Below, piece after piece: positions 50,795 through 63,180 of a DNA stretch of 64,000 nt. The DNA comes from Cannabis sativa (lineage: Eukaryota; Streptophyta; Magnoliopsida; Rosales; Cannabaceae), in assembly GCF_029168945.1 (NCBI RefSeq), contig NC_083602.1, positions 74,854,600-74,918,599 on the forward strand, read 5' to 3'. Every line of letters starts with the position of its first letter. Position 1 is the first letter of the stretch. The notes under the pieces are model-generated. The model saw only the letters and a list, made by a program, of their open reading frames with translations, had not been told where the DNA came from and ran no database searches. The position numbers were made by a program, and so were the translations under genes.

Positions 50795-53700
50795 AAACCA
50801 ACCATTGCATCATTCTGAAATTATATTACCATAGAAAGATTTAGGCAACGACTAGTAACTAATTATCAATATGCAAATTTAATTTCTGGGGAGGTAAGTT
50901 TGGATATAATTCAAAAATCAAATTAATGATCTTTGAACTGCATATCTACTAACTTTTTCTCCACCCCTATCAGTTCGCAAGATCTTTATCCACTTACCTT
51001 AATGGTGGAATTCACCATTACTAGAAATTCATGAAATTTTTCAAACATTTCAAATTTCTTTTTGCATAAGGTAAAATCTAGAGTGATCGTTTTAAGAATA
51101 CAACGAAAACTCATATCCACCCCTGAATGTACATCCATCTGCGAATGAGATGATTGTACTTTCAGTGGATATAGGCATATTAACTCTTTGCAGAGATTGA
51201 TCTTGTCAAAACCACTATGAACAAGATACAAATGCCATAGATTGAAAAAATGGTTGTAGTCTTTTGATGACTTAGGTTTAGTTACATCAAAGAGTTCTTA
51301 GAATAGTGCAAGTGGATTCTGGTTTCCATACAGTTTGAATCCATTGATAGAAAATGGTTATTAAACACTTGTGAAAGTGTAACTGTATTATGAGTAATTC
51401 TTTCTTGTACCACCACTACTAATCTAACTCTAAGTTGATTTGCCAATACAAGTAGGAGATATCTACGATTGAGGATTTATATCATTTTGGGATAAAATTT
51501 CAGGAATATAATCATATTTATCATTTAATTTCTTAAGAGAAAATATCGAATGACTTTATATGATTTATAGACCATTCATCCAATGATATGTCATTGAGCT
51601 AATTCGAAATGAATAAGCTAAGAGGAATTAGGATAATTTCGTTTTAAATAAGAATCCAACAATGCTCCGATTAGCGAGAGTCAAAGTAATCTTATTTATA
51701 CAATCTTCTTGTTTCATAATTTAAAATACTAGTCTAAGGTGTCATCAATTGATGAACAGCTAGATGTTGCATATACACTATTTATCTTTCGAGATCTAAC
51801 ATTATTATGTTAGTCTAATGGTGAAAATCCATTAGGGATTTATCTCATTAGAAAAACAAACCAAGTTAGACCAACAATGAAGATTCGAAATTAAACTACA
51901 ATTTAATAACAGAAAATAACATGGTTCAATATAAATTCATACACAATTCAGAAATTATTAAACATATAGCAAGTAGGAATGACAAGTGAAAATACTAAAA
52001 CATACAATCCTAAATAATTTCCAAGATTTTCAACAAACTGATATCAGTGTCCCGTTTAGGCGAGATTCAGTGATACCATCCATTGAATAGAGTTGTCAGC
52101 TCATCTAAAATGATAAACATTCTAGTAACATTTTATTCGATCAAGATTGGAATCCAGCGTTGTGGCATTTAGGCGAGAGTCAAGGCTATTCTATCTTATG
52201 AGCTTCCACCATTGTTTCATATTTTGTAAGTCAAATACAGTCGCCACCATTAGGGTGATCAATACCATATAAAACACTTACAAATATACTTATCTTTCGA
52301 GATTAAACGGTGCTAACTTGCTAATGAATGTTCCTCCATTAGGGAGGATTACTCACTAAAACAAAAGCTATGTAAAACAAACAATGGAGATCGAATGTCC
52401 TAAAAATAATAAAGCTCATTATTTAAAGAAAGTTGTATTTTCTTCTGAAACTTATTTTAATTTATTTATTTTAAATATATATATATTTATTTAATTAAAA
52501 TTTCCAATTTAGAATGAAAAATTCTAAATATAAATTTTAATGTAATATTTATAAATTATACTTAGATGGATATGAAAATAACGTGAATTATTTCCATCTT
52601 AGTAATAATTTCCATAAATATTTAGAAAAATATGCAATTTAAGTTGTTTCAAAATTAATTTAAATTAATTTACAACTCAAATTTAATTTTCTATAAATAT
52701 ATATTGCATTTCGAAAAATGAAGTGTATAAGAATACTACTTTCGAAAATGCTTTAAAATAAAATAAAAATAAATCCTGGAAAAATTATCTTAATTTTATG
52801 TTGGCCCAAAATTAATTAATAAAATTAATTTACAACAAAAATATAATTTTCCTATTTAATTAAATATTAAAGAAAAATTTCAAATATTTAAGTATCATGA
52901 TCAAGAATCAACTTAAATATTAATTTTCTATTTAATTAAATACACTAGACAAATACTTCAAGCAAAACACATAATAACTATCTAGACTTTCATTGACTAA
53001 TTAATTCAATTTTTAATTATAATATATTTTAGTTCATTTATTTTAATTAATCATTAAATGAAAAAAATCATTGATTTAAGTTAGTCCAAAATTAAAATAA
53101 ATAATTTTCAACTTTAATCTATTTTTCAAATAAAATTCGAAATTTCTGCATTAAAGAAATGCAATTTCGAAATTGTGGGAAAAAGATTAATAAAATAAAA
53201 TAAAATATATTTTGAAAATTATTCAGATTTAAGTTATTCTGAAATAAGATTCCAAACTTAAGATAATTTTCAACTTTAATTAAATATCATGAAAATAAAA
53301 ATATTTAAGTATCATGATGAGAATCAACTTAGATATTGAAATTTTTAATTTAATTAAATGTATTAAATTCAAGAAATAAATAATTAAGCATAGAAGAAAC
53401 TTAATTATTAATTCTAGTTTAATACTAGGAAAATATACTAAACTTAGATTGTACCAAAATTAATTATTAAACAATTAATTTCACAATCAATGATATTTTC
53501 CTATTTAATATTAGAAATAATAACTACTATAGAAATAACTATCTAGAATATATATCATTAACTAAGTGTTTTTCTAAAATTAACTTTAAAATATTAAAAG
53601 AAAAATAAATTTCATATATTTTAAAAGTTAATTATGTTGCTAATTCAATTTTAATTAGGTTAGACTAATATAAGTAACCTAATACAATTATTTAAATAAG

Positions 53701-56700
53701 ACAAATGGGCCTTCACAATTGGAGTAGTTCATGTGAGGGGGAGCTGAGTTCAGTATGTCGTACCCACTTCTATTGGCCCCCAACTCTCACACAAGGCCCA
53801 AAAGAGAGGAATTTAACCTTAAAATAAACAATTGTTATTCATTGAATAAGCCCAAATCTAATTGGGCCTAAATAAAATTACTTATGTCAAATTTTATTTT
53901 AGCAACCTAGTCCATTTACTTAGTAAAACTTAAATGAGCTTCCAATATGCATCTAAGCCCAATAGCAAACATATAGGCTCACACAGGTTAAATAACTTGG
54001 ATGGGCCCTATCATGTTACTAGGTTTACACAGATGAAAGAAGTACAAAAAATTTACCTGTTACAAATTATGCATAAGATCTATTGACAATTGGACTATGA
54101 TTAAAATCAGATTATTGGATCTGTCAACAAGTTAATCATAGCAATTTAGATCAAATAAATAATAGGTTTGTAAAAAAAATTTGAATAAACAATATAAAAT
54201 TAAACAAACATTGTCCATGTAACAGATGTGAAAATAAGATATTAATATAATTAAATTATTATTCTTAAACTAACCAAATAAATTTTGAAAATTTAGGGTT
54301 GTTAAAACAAACCTTAAAATCTCAAAATAAAGGAAACTAATTTTAAAATATCTAGGTTTATTTGAATCAAATTCAATTAAATATCTAATAAGATCAATGA
54401 TTTGAAAGAAAGAATCTTCAATATCACTTTCAAATCTTATAATTTAATGAAATTAAAATAAACCAATTTTAAAATAGATTTGGTTAGATAATTATTATTT
54501 TAAGAATAAAATAATAAATAAATAATGATTTCCTAATTATATGTCAAAATATCTTAAATTAAGCAATATTTAAATTTCTACAAAAATATCTAAGTTATTT
54601 AAATATTTAAGATATGATTATAAATTTCCAATAAGGAAAAAAATGATATATATATATATAAAAATATCATTTTTAAACTTATAATTTATAAATAATTAAA
54701 TATTTAACAAAATAACAAATTTTAAATTTGAAAATATTATGGTAAGTATATCTATAAAAATATCTATGTTAATTTCAAATTTATTAATTATTTAATTTGT
54801 CATATAAGATAATTTTAATATAATATTTTAAATAAAAAGACAAAGTTATCTTTTAATTTAAAATATGTTAGATATCAAAATATCTAATCTTATAATTAAA
54901 TAATATATAAATATTAAAGAAGTTAACAAATTTTTAAATCTTACCATAATAGGAAATATTTAAAATTGGAAATATTCCAAAATAGAAATATTTAAAATTG
55001 GAAAAAATTCCAAATTGAAAATATTTTAAAATTGAAAATATTTCAAATTGGAAATATTTAAAATTGAATTTTGGAAAACAATCCCATGAAAAAATTGGAT
55101 TTTTGGAAAAAAAAAATCAAAAATCGCAATTTTGGTGAAGGATTTGCAGGGGCTTGAGCGGCGTATCACGCCATTTGCAGGGTCAAGCTCGGCGTGTATC
55201 ACCCAGGCTTCAGCGTGCGTATCACCTTGTCCAAAGGACTGGTGTGCGTGCGATTGAGCCATGTGCACCAGAGTTTCAAACTCTCATATCTTTTTCAATT
55301 TTTATCGGAATCGAGTTCCGTAAAAAACAAAATTGCTTAATTTTTCACAAGGAATCCAAATAAAATATTTTCAAAAAAAAAAAAGAAAAAATTCATACAA
55401 TACAAACTTTCATCACATAAACACATAAACCAACATGAAACCATCCAAATCAACACAAAACATATAAAACATCGTTTTAATTCATATTACATGAAAGTAA
55501 ATCATTACTATGGCTCTGGTACCAGTTTTTGGAAATATTTTACCAGGATCTAGATTTACTACCAAGTATGTTTTATTAACATCCTAATACGAATTCTAAA
55601 ACAATGAAAATAAACACATAAGAGTTTAAGAAAACCTTACATTGGGTGCAGCGGAATATTATGACTCCTTCCATTCAGATCTCTAGTCCTTGATTCCTTT
55701 CTATAGCAGAGCATTATTAAGATCTGAATCTGGATCTCTTTCTCTCCTTCTTTGATGTTGATTTTCCATAGTCTTACATACTATGATTGAGGTACCCCTT
55801 GATGTGTGTGGGCACTACTCTATCACTCAAGGGAATTTCGAAAATAGAGAAGAAAGAGAGAGAGGGAGTGGCGGCTTCAGAGTGTTTGAGTGAAAGAAAA
55901 TAATACAGTTATGTGTGTGTGAAACCTGAAGCCTTTTCCTTCTATTTATAGAATACCGCATAGGGTTAAGGTTGAATTACTTGGCATTTAAAATTGAAAA
56001 ATAAAATGAGAAAAGGGAAGCAAAGTGGCCGGCCATGGAAACAAGCCTCTCACTTTTGCAACTTTCCTATTTTATCATTCCTAGTTTCTCATTCTCCAAA
56101 ATTGCCAATTTTCTCATTCAACTACATAAATGTCAAATCTAATTATTTAATAACTATAATTAATTATTAAATAATATATTGTCATTTAATTTTATTTATT
56201 AATAAAAATTAATCAAAGTTTCCCAATTAATAAATATACCTTTTAAACTCTCTATTTACTGTTTTACCCTTAATAAGTGATAAATTCACAAATAGACATA
56301 GTCTAATCTTGAGAATTATAATTGATTAATTAAAATCAATTAAATGAGTCTTACAAGCAGTATGGTCTCAACTAGTATGGGGACCATGGGTCTATATAAC
56401 CGAGCTTCCAATAAGTCGAATCGAATTTACCAAGTAAATTCCCTAACTTATTAATTCCTTATTGAATCCACTCTTAGAACTTGGAATTGCACTCTCAGTC
56501 ACATAGAACGCTCTATATGTCCCACGATATAGATACGTCATTAGTTATCCATTGTTATAATCCTAATGTGATCAATGATCCTCTATATAGATGATTTATA
56601 CTGTAAAGGGATTAAATTACCGTAACACCCTACAATGTATTTTATCCTTAAAACACTTAACCATGTATAAATGATATTTCAGCTAAGTAAAATGAGTACT

Positions 56701-57381
56701 CCACTATTTATTTTCGTTTGGTTAAGCTCGAAGGAAATCATCCTTTACTTTCTATTCGCTAGATAGAAGCTATAGATTCCATATTTATGTTAGCGCTCCC
56801 ACTCAATTGCACTACCGTGTTCCCAAAATGTACGTATCACCCTGACCCAAAAATAGGCTTAACTAAAAAATCAAAGAACACGAATAACACTCTTGAGATT
56901 GAACCTAATCATATCAGGATTAAGATCATTTGATCTAGGATCAACAGGTGATATTGAATTGAATAGATATTACGGTAAATTCTAATATATCTAATCAAAG
57001 TTCAATATCGGTCCCTTCCGATGTATACTCCATACATCCGATACTGGTAAACTTTACCAATGTTCTGGAAAGGACATAACACTTTTCCGAGGTGTAAGAA
57101 TACCTATCGCTGATTATACCATGTCAGTCTAAATCCAGTGTTCTGACAAATCAGGGAATAAACTTTCGAACATATAATTAAGATTATATTCCACTGTGCT
57201 GACAACACTATAACCATTAACAAATTCATATGTTCTGAACTTAAATAAAATTCATACATTATATATATAATCATGAAATAAATCATGTGAACCATGCAAC
57301 ATAAAATGTTATTTCTGATCTTTATTAATAAGTAAATCTGATTATATGAAATGGGTTTTATTTAGGGCACAAAACCCAACA
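50795..57381 (-). mobile_element. Copia-type element inside the chromovirus, 3'-truncated
   Basis: Minus-strand copy with 5' LTR at 55527-57381, primer site just inside it (reverse of GGCTCTGGTACCA, 55511-55523) and internal sequence down to 50795, matching in reverse the internal region of the other copies. The leader block is at about 52010-52395 and the GC-richer box at 53706-53822. The 3' LTR and about 1.5 kb before it are missing. No gag or pol frame is present. Confidence 0.85.
55527..57381 (-). repeat. 5' LTR of the Copia-type element in the chromovirus
   Basis: 1855 bp; the inner end has decayed from TGTTGG to TTTTGG, the outer end CCCAACA (57381) is intact and abuts the chromovirus integrase sequence beginning GTTAG. 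Confidence 0.88.
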
Positions 57382-58836
57382 GTTAGAAATAATTAAGGAG
57401 GGTCAGACGACAGATCAAAAGCTCAGTGAACTAAAGAAGGAAATTTTGAATAGTAACGCCAAAGATTATGAAATATTAGACACGGGATTAATTTGGTTCA
57501 AGGGACGAATTTATGTGCCCGATAATGATGAGCTCAATAAGGGGATATTGGTAGAAGCTCATACTACACCTTATTCAGTTCATCCCGGGACCACTAAAAT
57601 GTACCATGAACTGAAAGCGTTGTATTGGTGGCGTGGTATGAAAAAGGATGTAGTTGAATTTGTGGCCAAATTCTTAGCATGTCAAAAAGTCAAAGCAGAG
57701 CATCAAAGACCAGCAGGATTACTACAGCCACTGAAACTCTCTGAATGGAAGTGGGAAGAGATTTCCATGGATTTTGTGACTGGGTTACCTAAGACTACAA
57801 AGCAGCATGACGCCATTTGGGTAGTTGTGGATAGGAATGCAAAATCTTCCCATTTCCTACAGTACGCATGACTTACTCCATGGACCAATTTGCTAAACTT
57901 TATGTGAATGAGATTGGGAGATTACATGGGGCACCGTATTCTATTGTTTGTGATCGAGATGCTTGGTGTACTTCATCTTTTTGGGAAAGCTTACAGAGAG
58001 CAATGGGAACTCGATTGAAGTTCAGTACTGCATATCATCCAGAGACAGATGGTCAGACTGAGAGAACAAATCAGATCTTGGAAGATATGTTGAGGGCATG
58101 TGTGATAGATTTCCAAGGATCATGGAGCAAATACCTGCCTTTGATTAAATTTTCTTACAACAACAACTATCAGTCTACTATCGGGGTAGCACCCTATGAG
58201 ATGTTGTATGGAAGAAAATGCAGGTCTCCACTACATTGGGATGAGTTGGGAGAGAACAAACTCCTAGGGCCAGATGCAGTTCAGCACACCAACGAAGCTA
58301 ATCAGAAGATCAGAGCTAGAATGATCACAGCTAAGAGCAGACAGAAATCTTATGCAGACCTGAAGCGGAGAGACATTGAGTTCGAAGTGGGTGATCATGT
58401 GTTTCTTCGAGTGACACCACGAAAAGGACTCTCAGTGAAGAGATTTGGCAAGAGAGGGAAACTAAGTCACAAATATGTTGGTCCATTTACGATATTGGAC
58501 AGAGTAGGCAGTGTAGCTTATAGAATAGCTTTACCGCCATCATTATCTGGGGTGCACAATGTATTTCATGTATCTCAACTCCGGAAATATGTGTCAGACC
58601 CATCGCATGTTTTGAGCTATGAAACACTGGATTTGCAGGAAGACTTGTCTTACAATGAACGCCCGGTAAAGATTCTTGATCAAAAAGATAGAATATTGAG
58701 AAGTAAGACAATTACCTTGGTGAAAGTCCTCTGGAGAAACAGTGTGGTTGAGGAAGCTACTTGGGAGCTAGATTCTGATATGCGAGAACAATATCCAGAA
58801 TTATTAGTAAAATTTCGGGACGAAATTTTCTTTTAG
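57382..58836 (+). pseudogene. Chromovirus integrase and chromodomain, frameshifted
   Basis: Begins just before the integrase zinc domain (HTTPYSVHPGTTKMYHELKALYWW). The CX2C pair of its HHCC finger is damaged: KFLACQ has Phe where the first Cys is expected. The catalytic core has MDFVTGLP (first Asp) in the frame ending 57871; a one-base shift near 57858 moves the rest to the frame 57868-58836, with CDRDAWCTSSFW (second Asp) and TDGQTERTNQ (Glu). It ends with the GPFTILDRVGSVAYRIALP domain and a C-terminal chromodomain (VLWRNSVVEEATWELDSDM), which in chromoviruses directs integration to certain chromatin. Stop TAG at 58834-58836 lies within the start of the polypurine tract. Confidence 0.9.
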
Positions 58837-58843
58837 AGGGGGA
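58835..58843 (+). other. Polypurine tract of the chromovirus
   Basis: AGAGGGGGA four bases before the 3' LTR; plus-strand priming site. Confidence 0.85.
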
Positions 58844-59157
58844 TAATTGTAATACCCGCTAACTCCGAAAGGGTATTTTTGTAATTTTATTTAGCGGAGA
58901 GTATTTTTTATTATTTTACATATTTATGGATTTAAATATGTATGAGATTTTTTGTTTTGTTTAATATTTGATTTTTATTAGCATTAGCATAATGCCTAAT
59001 AAATATATATATATATCTGGATATTATTAAATAAATATGTGATTTGGTTTGGTTTTGGTACATATTATTATTAGTGGGAATAATAATAATAATAATAATA
59101 ATGATTGTGATGATTATTTCTTAGTATAATAATAGTGTTAAAGGGTATATTTAACAC

Positions 59158-59172
59158 AATTATTATTATTAC

Positions 59173-59248
<76 letters not shown>
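59158..59248. repeat. (ATT)n microsatellite in the 3' LTR
   Basis: Nearly pure ATT array with one ACT unit; lacks the TTG interruption of the 5' LTR copy. Confidence 0.95.
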
Positions 59249-59249
<1 letters not shown>

Positions 59250-59453
59250 CGTTGTTGTTGTTGTGTTTTTGTATATGCATATATGCATATATATAATATA
59301 CAATATTATGTATAATCGTCCCGTAACAACTGAGATTTTTGTGGAATGGGAATCGTTCCACTTCGGTTCAAAACGATCTTTTACTTGGGTTTAAACACGA
59401 TAAAAATTAGGTTTTGAGCTTTATTTTTGTACACCAAAAATAGAGAACGAACG

Positions 59454-59459
59454 AGAGAG

Positions 59460-59514
<55 letters not shown>
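59454..59514. repeat. (GA)n microsatellite in the 3' LTR
   Basis: About 28 GA units with one GC interruption; the 5' LTR has only about seven units at the same place. Confidence 0.95.
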
Positions 59515-59516
<2 letters not shown>

Positions 59517-61730
59517 ACGTATACGGCGTATACGATACCGAAAATTTTTCGTTCTTCAAGCGGACCGCAACCCGGGTAAAAGTGGGGGTTTGGGATCACT
59601 TATATACAACCTAAGGAAGCTTTTTAACGTGGTATAAGGGGCGGAGGTCCTCGTTTCGAGTTTCGCCATTGTTGAAGCTTCGAAGGTGCGACTTGAAATA
59701 GACTCGAATTCGAGCATGTTTAAGCTTGTTCTTGGGTCAAGGGAGGTTATATATGAGTGCATGGGACCCTAAGGATTGTTTTTGACGTAAGAAAAAGAAG
59801 CTTTAACGTCCAAAACGAAGAACCAATATTTTTACTCCATTAAAGACGGTACACCGCCAACGAAGGAGACGACTCCGATCTGCCTTCTCGAACCTCTTTT
59901 CTTGATCGTTTTGAGGTCTTGAGCACTGTGGAGAGCTTCCCTAATCGAAAGGACATGTCAAGAGCAATCGGGGACAAAGTTACACTTTACCAGCGACGAA
60001 ACCGACGAGAACGCTGGCAACCACGTTCTGAGCGTTTCTAATGTGTTTTTCTTAGATATTTTTGTTTATTTTGATTCGTTATTTTATTCTAAGGTGCTTG
60101 GTGAAGTTTAATAATTTTTTGAATTTATTTGGAATTATTGTGAATTATTTAGTTTATTTTATAAATTAATTATGAAAAATACTTAGGTTACTCAGAAAAA
60201 TCTAGGTTTATTTTATATGATGGGCTATGATATATAAACTGTTATAAAATTGGTAGATTGAATTTTCAGGCGATTATGTATTTTTCATGAATTATTGATG
60301 TTATTTTTTATTTTAATTATGAAAAATACCTAGGTTGCTTAGAAAATTGAAAGAAAATCATTTATGGCTGAGTACATATTATAAACTGTGTTAGAATAGT
60401 TAGATTCGATTTTTAATCATTTTTGGTATTTTTCATGAATTTACTTAGTTAATGCTTAAGTTAATTATGAAAAATAGATAAGTGTTGTTAAAATAGTAAA
60501 ATGTATTTTTGTAATACCATTTACTGTCTATGATATCAAATGGAATAGGTTTTATTATTTATTAGTTGTTGTAGGTGTTTATTATAATTATTGGTGATTA
60601 ATTAACTATTTATTTGGGTTTTAATTAGAATAAATAGTATTTTAGCAAAATTTTACGTAAAAAGGTGTTGTATGAATTCATGTTTTACGTTAAAAATGTT
60701 TTTTGAGTGCATGCAATATGTTTGCATGAATCAAAATAATAAATGCTTATGTATGGTGTGTCATGCAAGTGACATGGACTTATGTATTACGTATTTTTTA
60801 CGTAAGTTTCTGTATGAGTTTAGAGATTCATACTTGAATGTATTTTGAGTGTATTGTTGTGTTAATGAATGTTTAGGATCTTGTTCTCAACAAGGAAATT
60901 CGTTGAGGTGCTCGAGGTAGCAAGTGCGGTCTTAGCAACTGAGGTAAGAAGAGTGGACATCTGTGCACAGGGTGTATGTTATGCATACAAATTGGGTTGG
61001 TTTGCTATTTAATTTGATTGTGTTGTGATTTCCTTACATTTTGTGAGCATCGTTAGCATGAGAATAGTATTAGGGTCTTGCTGCTTGTGTGAGCATAACA
61101 CTTGCAGGTTATAACTTTATCATGGGTGAGTACAACTTATGGTAATTAATTGCCCGGTTGGATGCCAAGTGTGAGAATAACACAAGGCAGGGCAGGTTAC
61201 CTCATGTCTGATCAACATGAGTGCATAGCTGATTATCGTATGTGAGTATAATGTGCGGTATGAGACTTGATTTATGCATGTGAGAAAAACATGCGTTGTG
61301 GATATATTTAAAAAAATGTGAATTACCGTTGATTAATATTAAAGAGTAACTTATATCAAGTAACTAGTTAGGACAGTTATGTCCTGCATAGCTCTTCTTA
61401 CTGGGCGTTAGCTCATGGGTACTCTGTGTGCAGGTAAGGATAAGGCTAAGCAGTGAGATTGAAGAGCTCGAGGCGTGGACTGCATGTTAGGGGGCTGGCG
61501 CAGTATTTTGCTTTTAATGTTTTTAAATGCTAAACATTGTGGATCCGTTATTTTAGTTTAACTAGTTCTTATTTAAGTTTACAGTACTAAAAATATTTTG
61601 TTTTAAACAGTGAGATGTCATGCTTAGATATTTTTTAATAAAGAAGTATTTATTTTGTCTTTATCTTATTAAATTGTTTTATACGGACTATCCTATGTGA
61701 CATCTTGGGAAATCGGGGTGTTACATGTCT

Positions 61731-62935
61731 TCATAGCAACCAGGATCTCCTTCAACTCTTCATATCAACGGTTGCTCAACCTTAGCCTTGCACTTACCTA
61801 CACATGCAAACAATATCTGTCAGTCGACAGACTCAGTAAGAAAAGCATAAACAATAACATAGCAATAACCCAGATTATAATCAGGTGCCTATACACCCAA
61901 CCATAATCCTATCCCTGTGTCTAACACGGTACTGAGTCTAGAACGTTCGTACGACAATACTATCAACCATAATATTAGCCTATACTCAGTACGCTAGTCA
62001 TACTCTATCCATACTGATGTTATAGCGTCTATCAGTATCTAAGCCAAACATACATCTATTAGTATCCAATATAATTCAATGAATACTGATACTGATAGAC
62101 TTAATAAACATGTACCCTAAACATGTAAACACATATGCACATCATTATACTAATCTTACATCGTTACCGAATTCAGGTGTGCCGACCAACCTGAGTGGAA
62201 CAGCTGCTCGACGAATTACAGGCCCCTAAATCACATAATTCGGAAAACTGGTGAGTGACACGCTAAATCACTTTTTGGGGACATAAACTTGAAACTAAAA
62301 GTTTCCCTATCGATAAATAACATGGCAATATCCTAAATATCACAAAAAGGGAAAAATTAGGGTTCCCAAAAATACCCCCACCGGTAGACCGGTTCCCTAA
62401 CTGGAATTTTGGTTATGCATGGTTTCCTAGGGACCAACCGGACGGCCGGTTCCTATAGGTCCCCCTGAACTGATTAATCGATTCAGAGCAAGAAACACAG
62501 AAAAATTCACTACACCCTCAATTCAATACCAAACCTTCCACACCTGCTTAATATACCACAATAGACATATTCCATGCAACAAAACAACTCATCATACTCT
62601 AAATCAAAAATTGCCATTAAAGACCAAAGTTTGAGTTCTAAAACTCAAACTTTGTCTAAAAACCCAAGCAAGCCACAACCTAGCCTCAAATTAGCTCAAA
62701 TAACATAATTTAAACCTCAGAACATAAACCCAAGCAGCAAGAACAAAACCAGAACCTAACACCCATAATCATACAAAACCTTAACTTACAACTTAAGAAA
62801 TTCAAGGGAGAAGATGCTAGAGTGGTTACCTCCAATTAGAACATTAAATCCTTGCTATAATCCTCTGAATTGCTGAAGAAAAACTCAGTTTCTTGTTGGC
62901 TTCTAGGGTTCACGAGAGAAAGAAAAAGAAGGAAA
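61731..62935 (-). repeat. Probable antisense Ty3-type LTR remnant
   Basis: In reverse, this reads like a chromovirus LTR: a leader region with AACCCTAGAAGCC near 62910, a long low-complexity middle, then CTTACTGAGTCTGTCGACTG and TGTAGGTAAG...CAAGGCTAAG near 61790-61845, matching in layout the end of the chromovirus LTR (CTTACTGGGCGTTAGCTCA, AGGTAAG...AAGGCTAAG). No paired LTR or target duplication was found. The chromovirus and solo LTR appear to have inserted at its left edge. Confidence 0.35.
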
Positions 62936-63180
62936 GGGAGGTGTTGATTGATTTTTGTATTTTTCTTATTTGAATAAATGAGTTACTAAAAATACATTTC
63001 CTAACTAATAATAACATAAGGGATTCATATCAAATCTTATTAGGAATATCCTTATGAGCAACATATCTCAAACAAAAAAATTCCTTTCTTTCACTTGTTT
63101 GTTGAAGTACCGAGCCACTTTTTGCTGATGAACTAGTAGCTTTAGATTTGCTAAATCTCTTTTTTCCTTAACTTTGTCAA

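Larger units (their letters stand above)
45419..61725 (+). mobile_element. Ty3 chromovirus retrotransposon, interrupted by Copia
   Basis: LTRs at 45419-48280 and 58848-61725 start TGTAATACCC and end GTTACA. The 5-bp target duplication TGTCT is present at 45414-45418 and 61726-61730. Order gag-protease-RT-[Copia]-integrase-chromodomain identifies a chromovirus; the 2.9-kb LTRs suggest the Tekay/Del lineage (inference). Without the Copia sequence the element is about 9.7 kb. All coding parts carry stops or shifts, so it is inactive. Confidence 0.93.
58848..61725 (+). repeat. 3' LTR of the chromovirus
   Basis: 2878 bp, matching 45419-48280 throughout, with a few percent differences and different microsatellite lengths. 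Followed by TGTCT. Confidence 0.92.

Noticed and set aside
61697..61906. 69-codon frame that would join with 43514-43524 and 45398-45418 after removing the insertions (NPGEYWGGVFIATRIS)
   Set aside because: Tempting as an exon split by two insertions, but the reverse strand reads better as a Ty3 LTR and the frame has no known domain.
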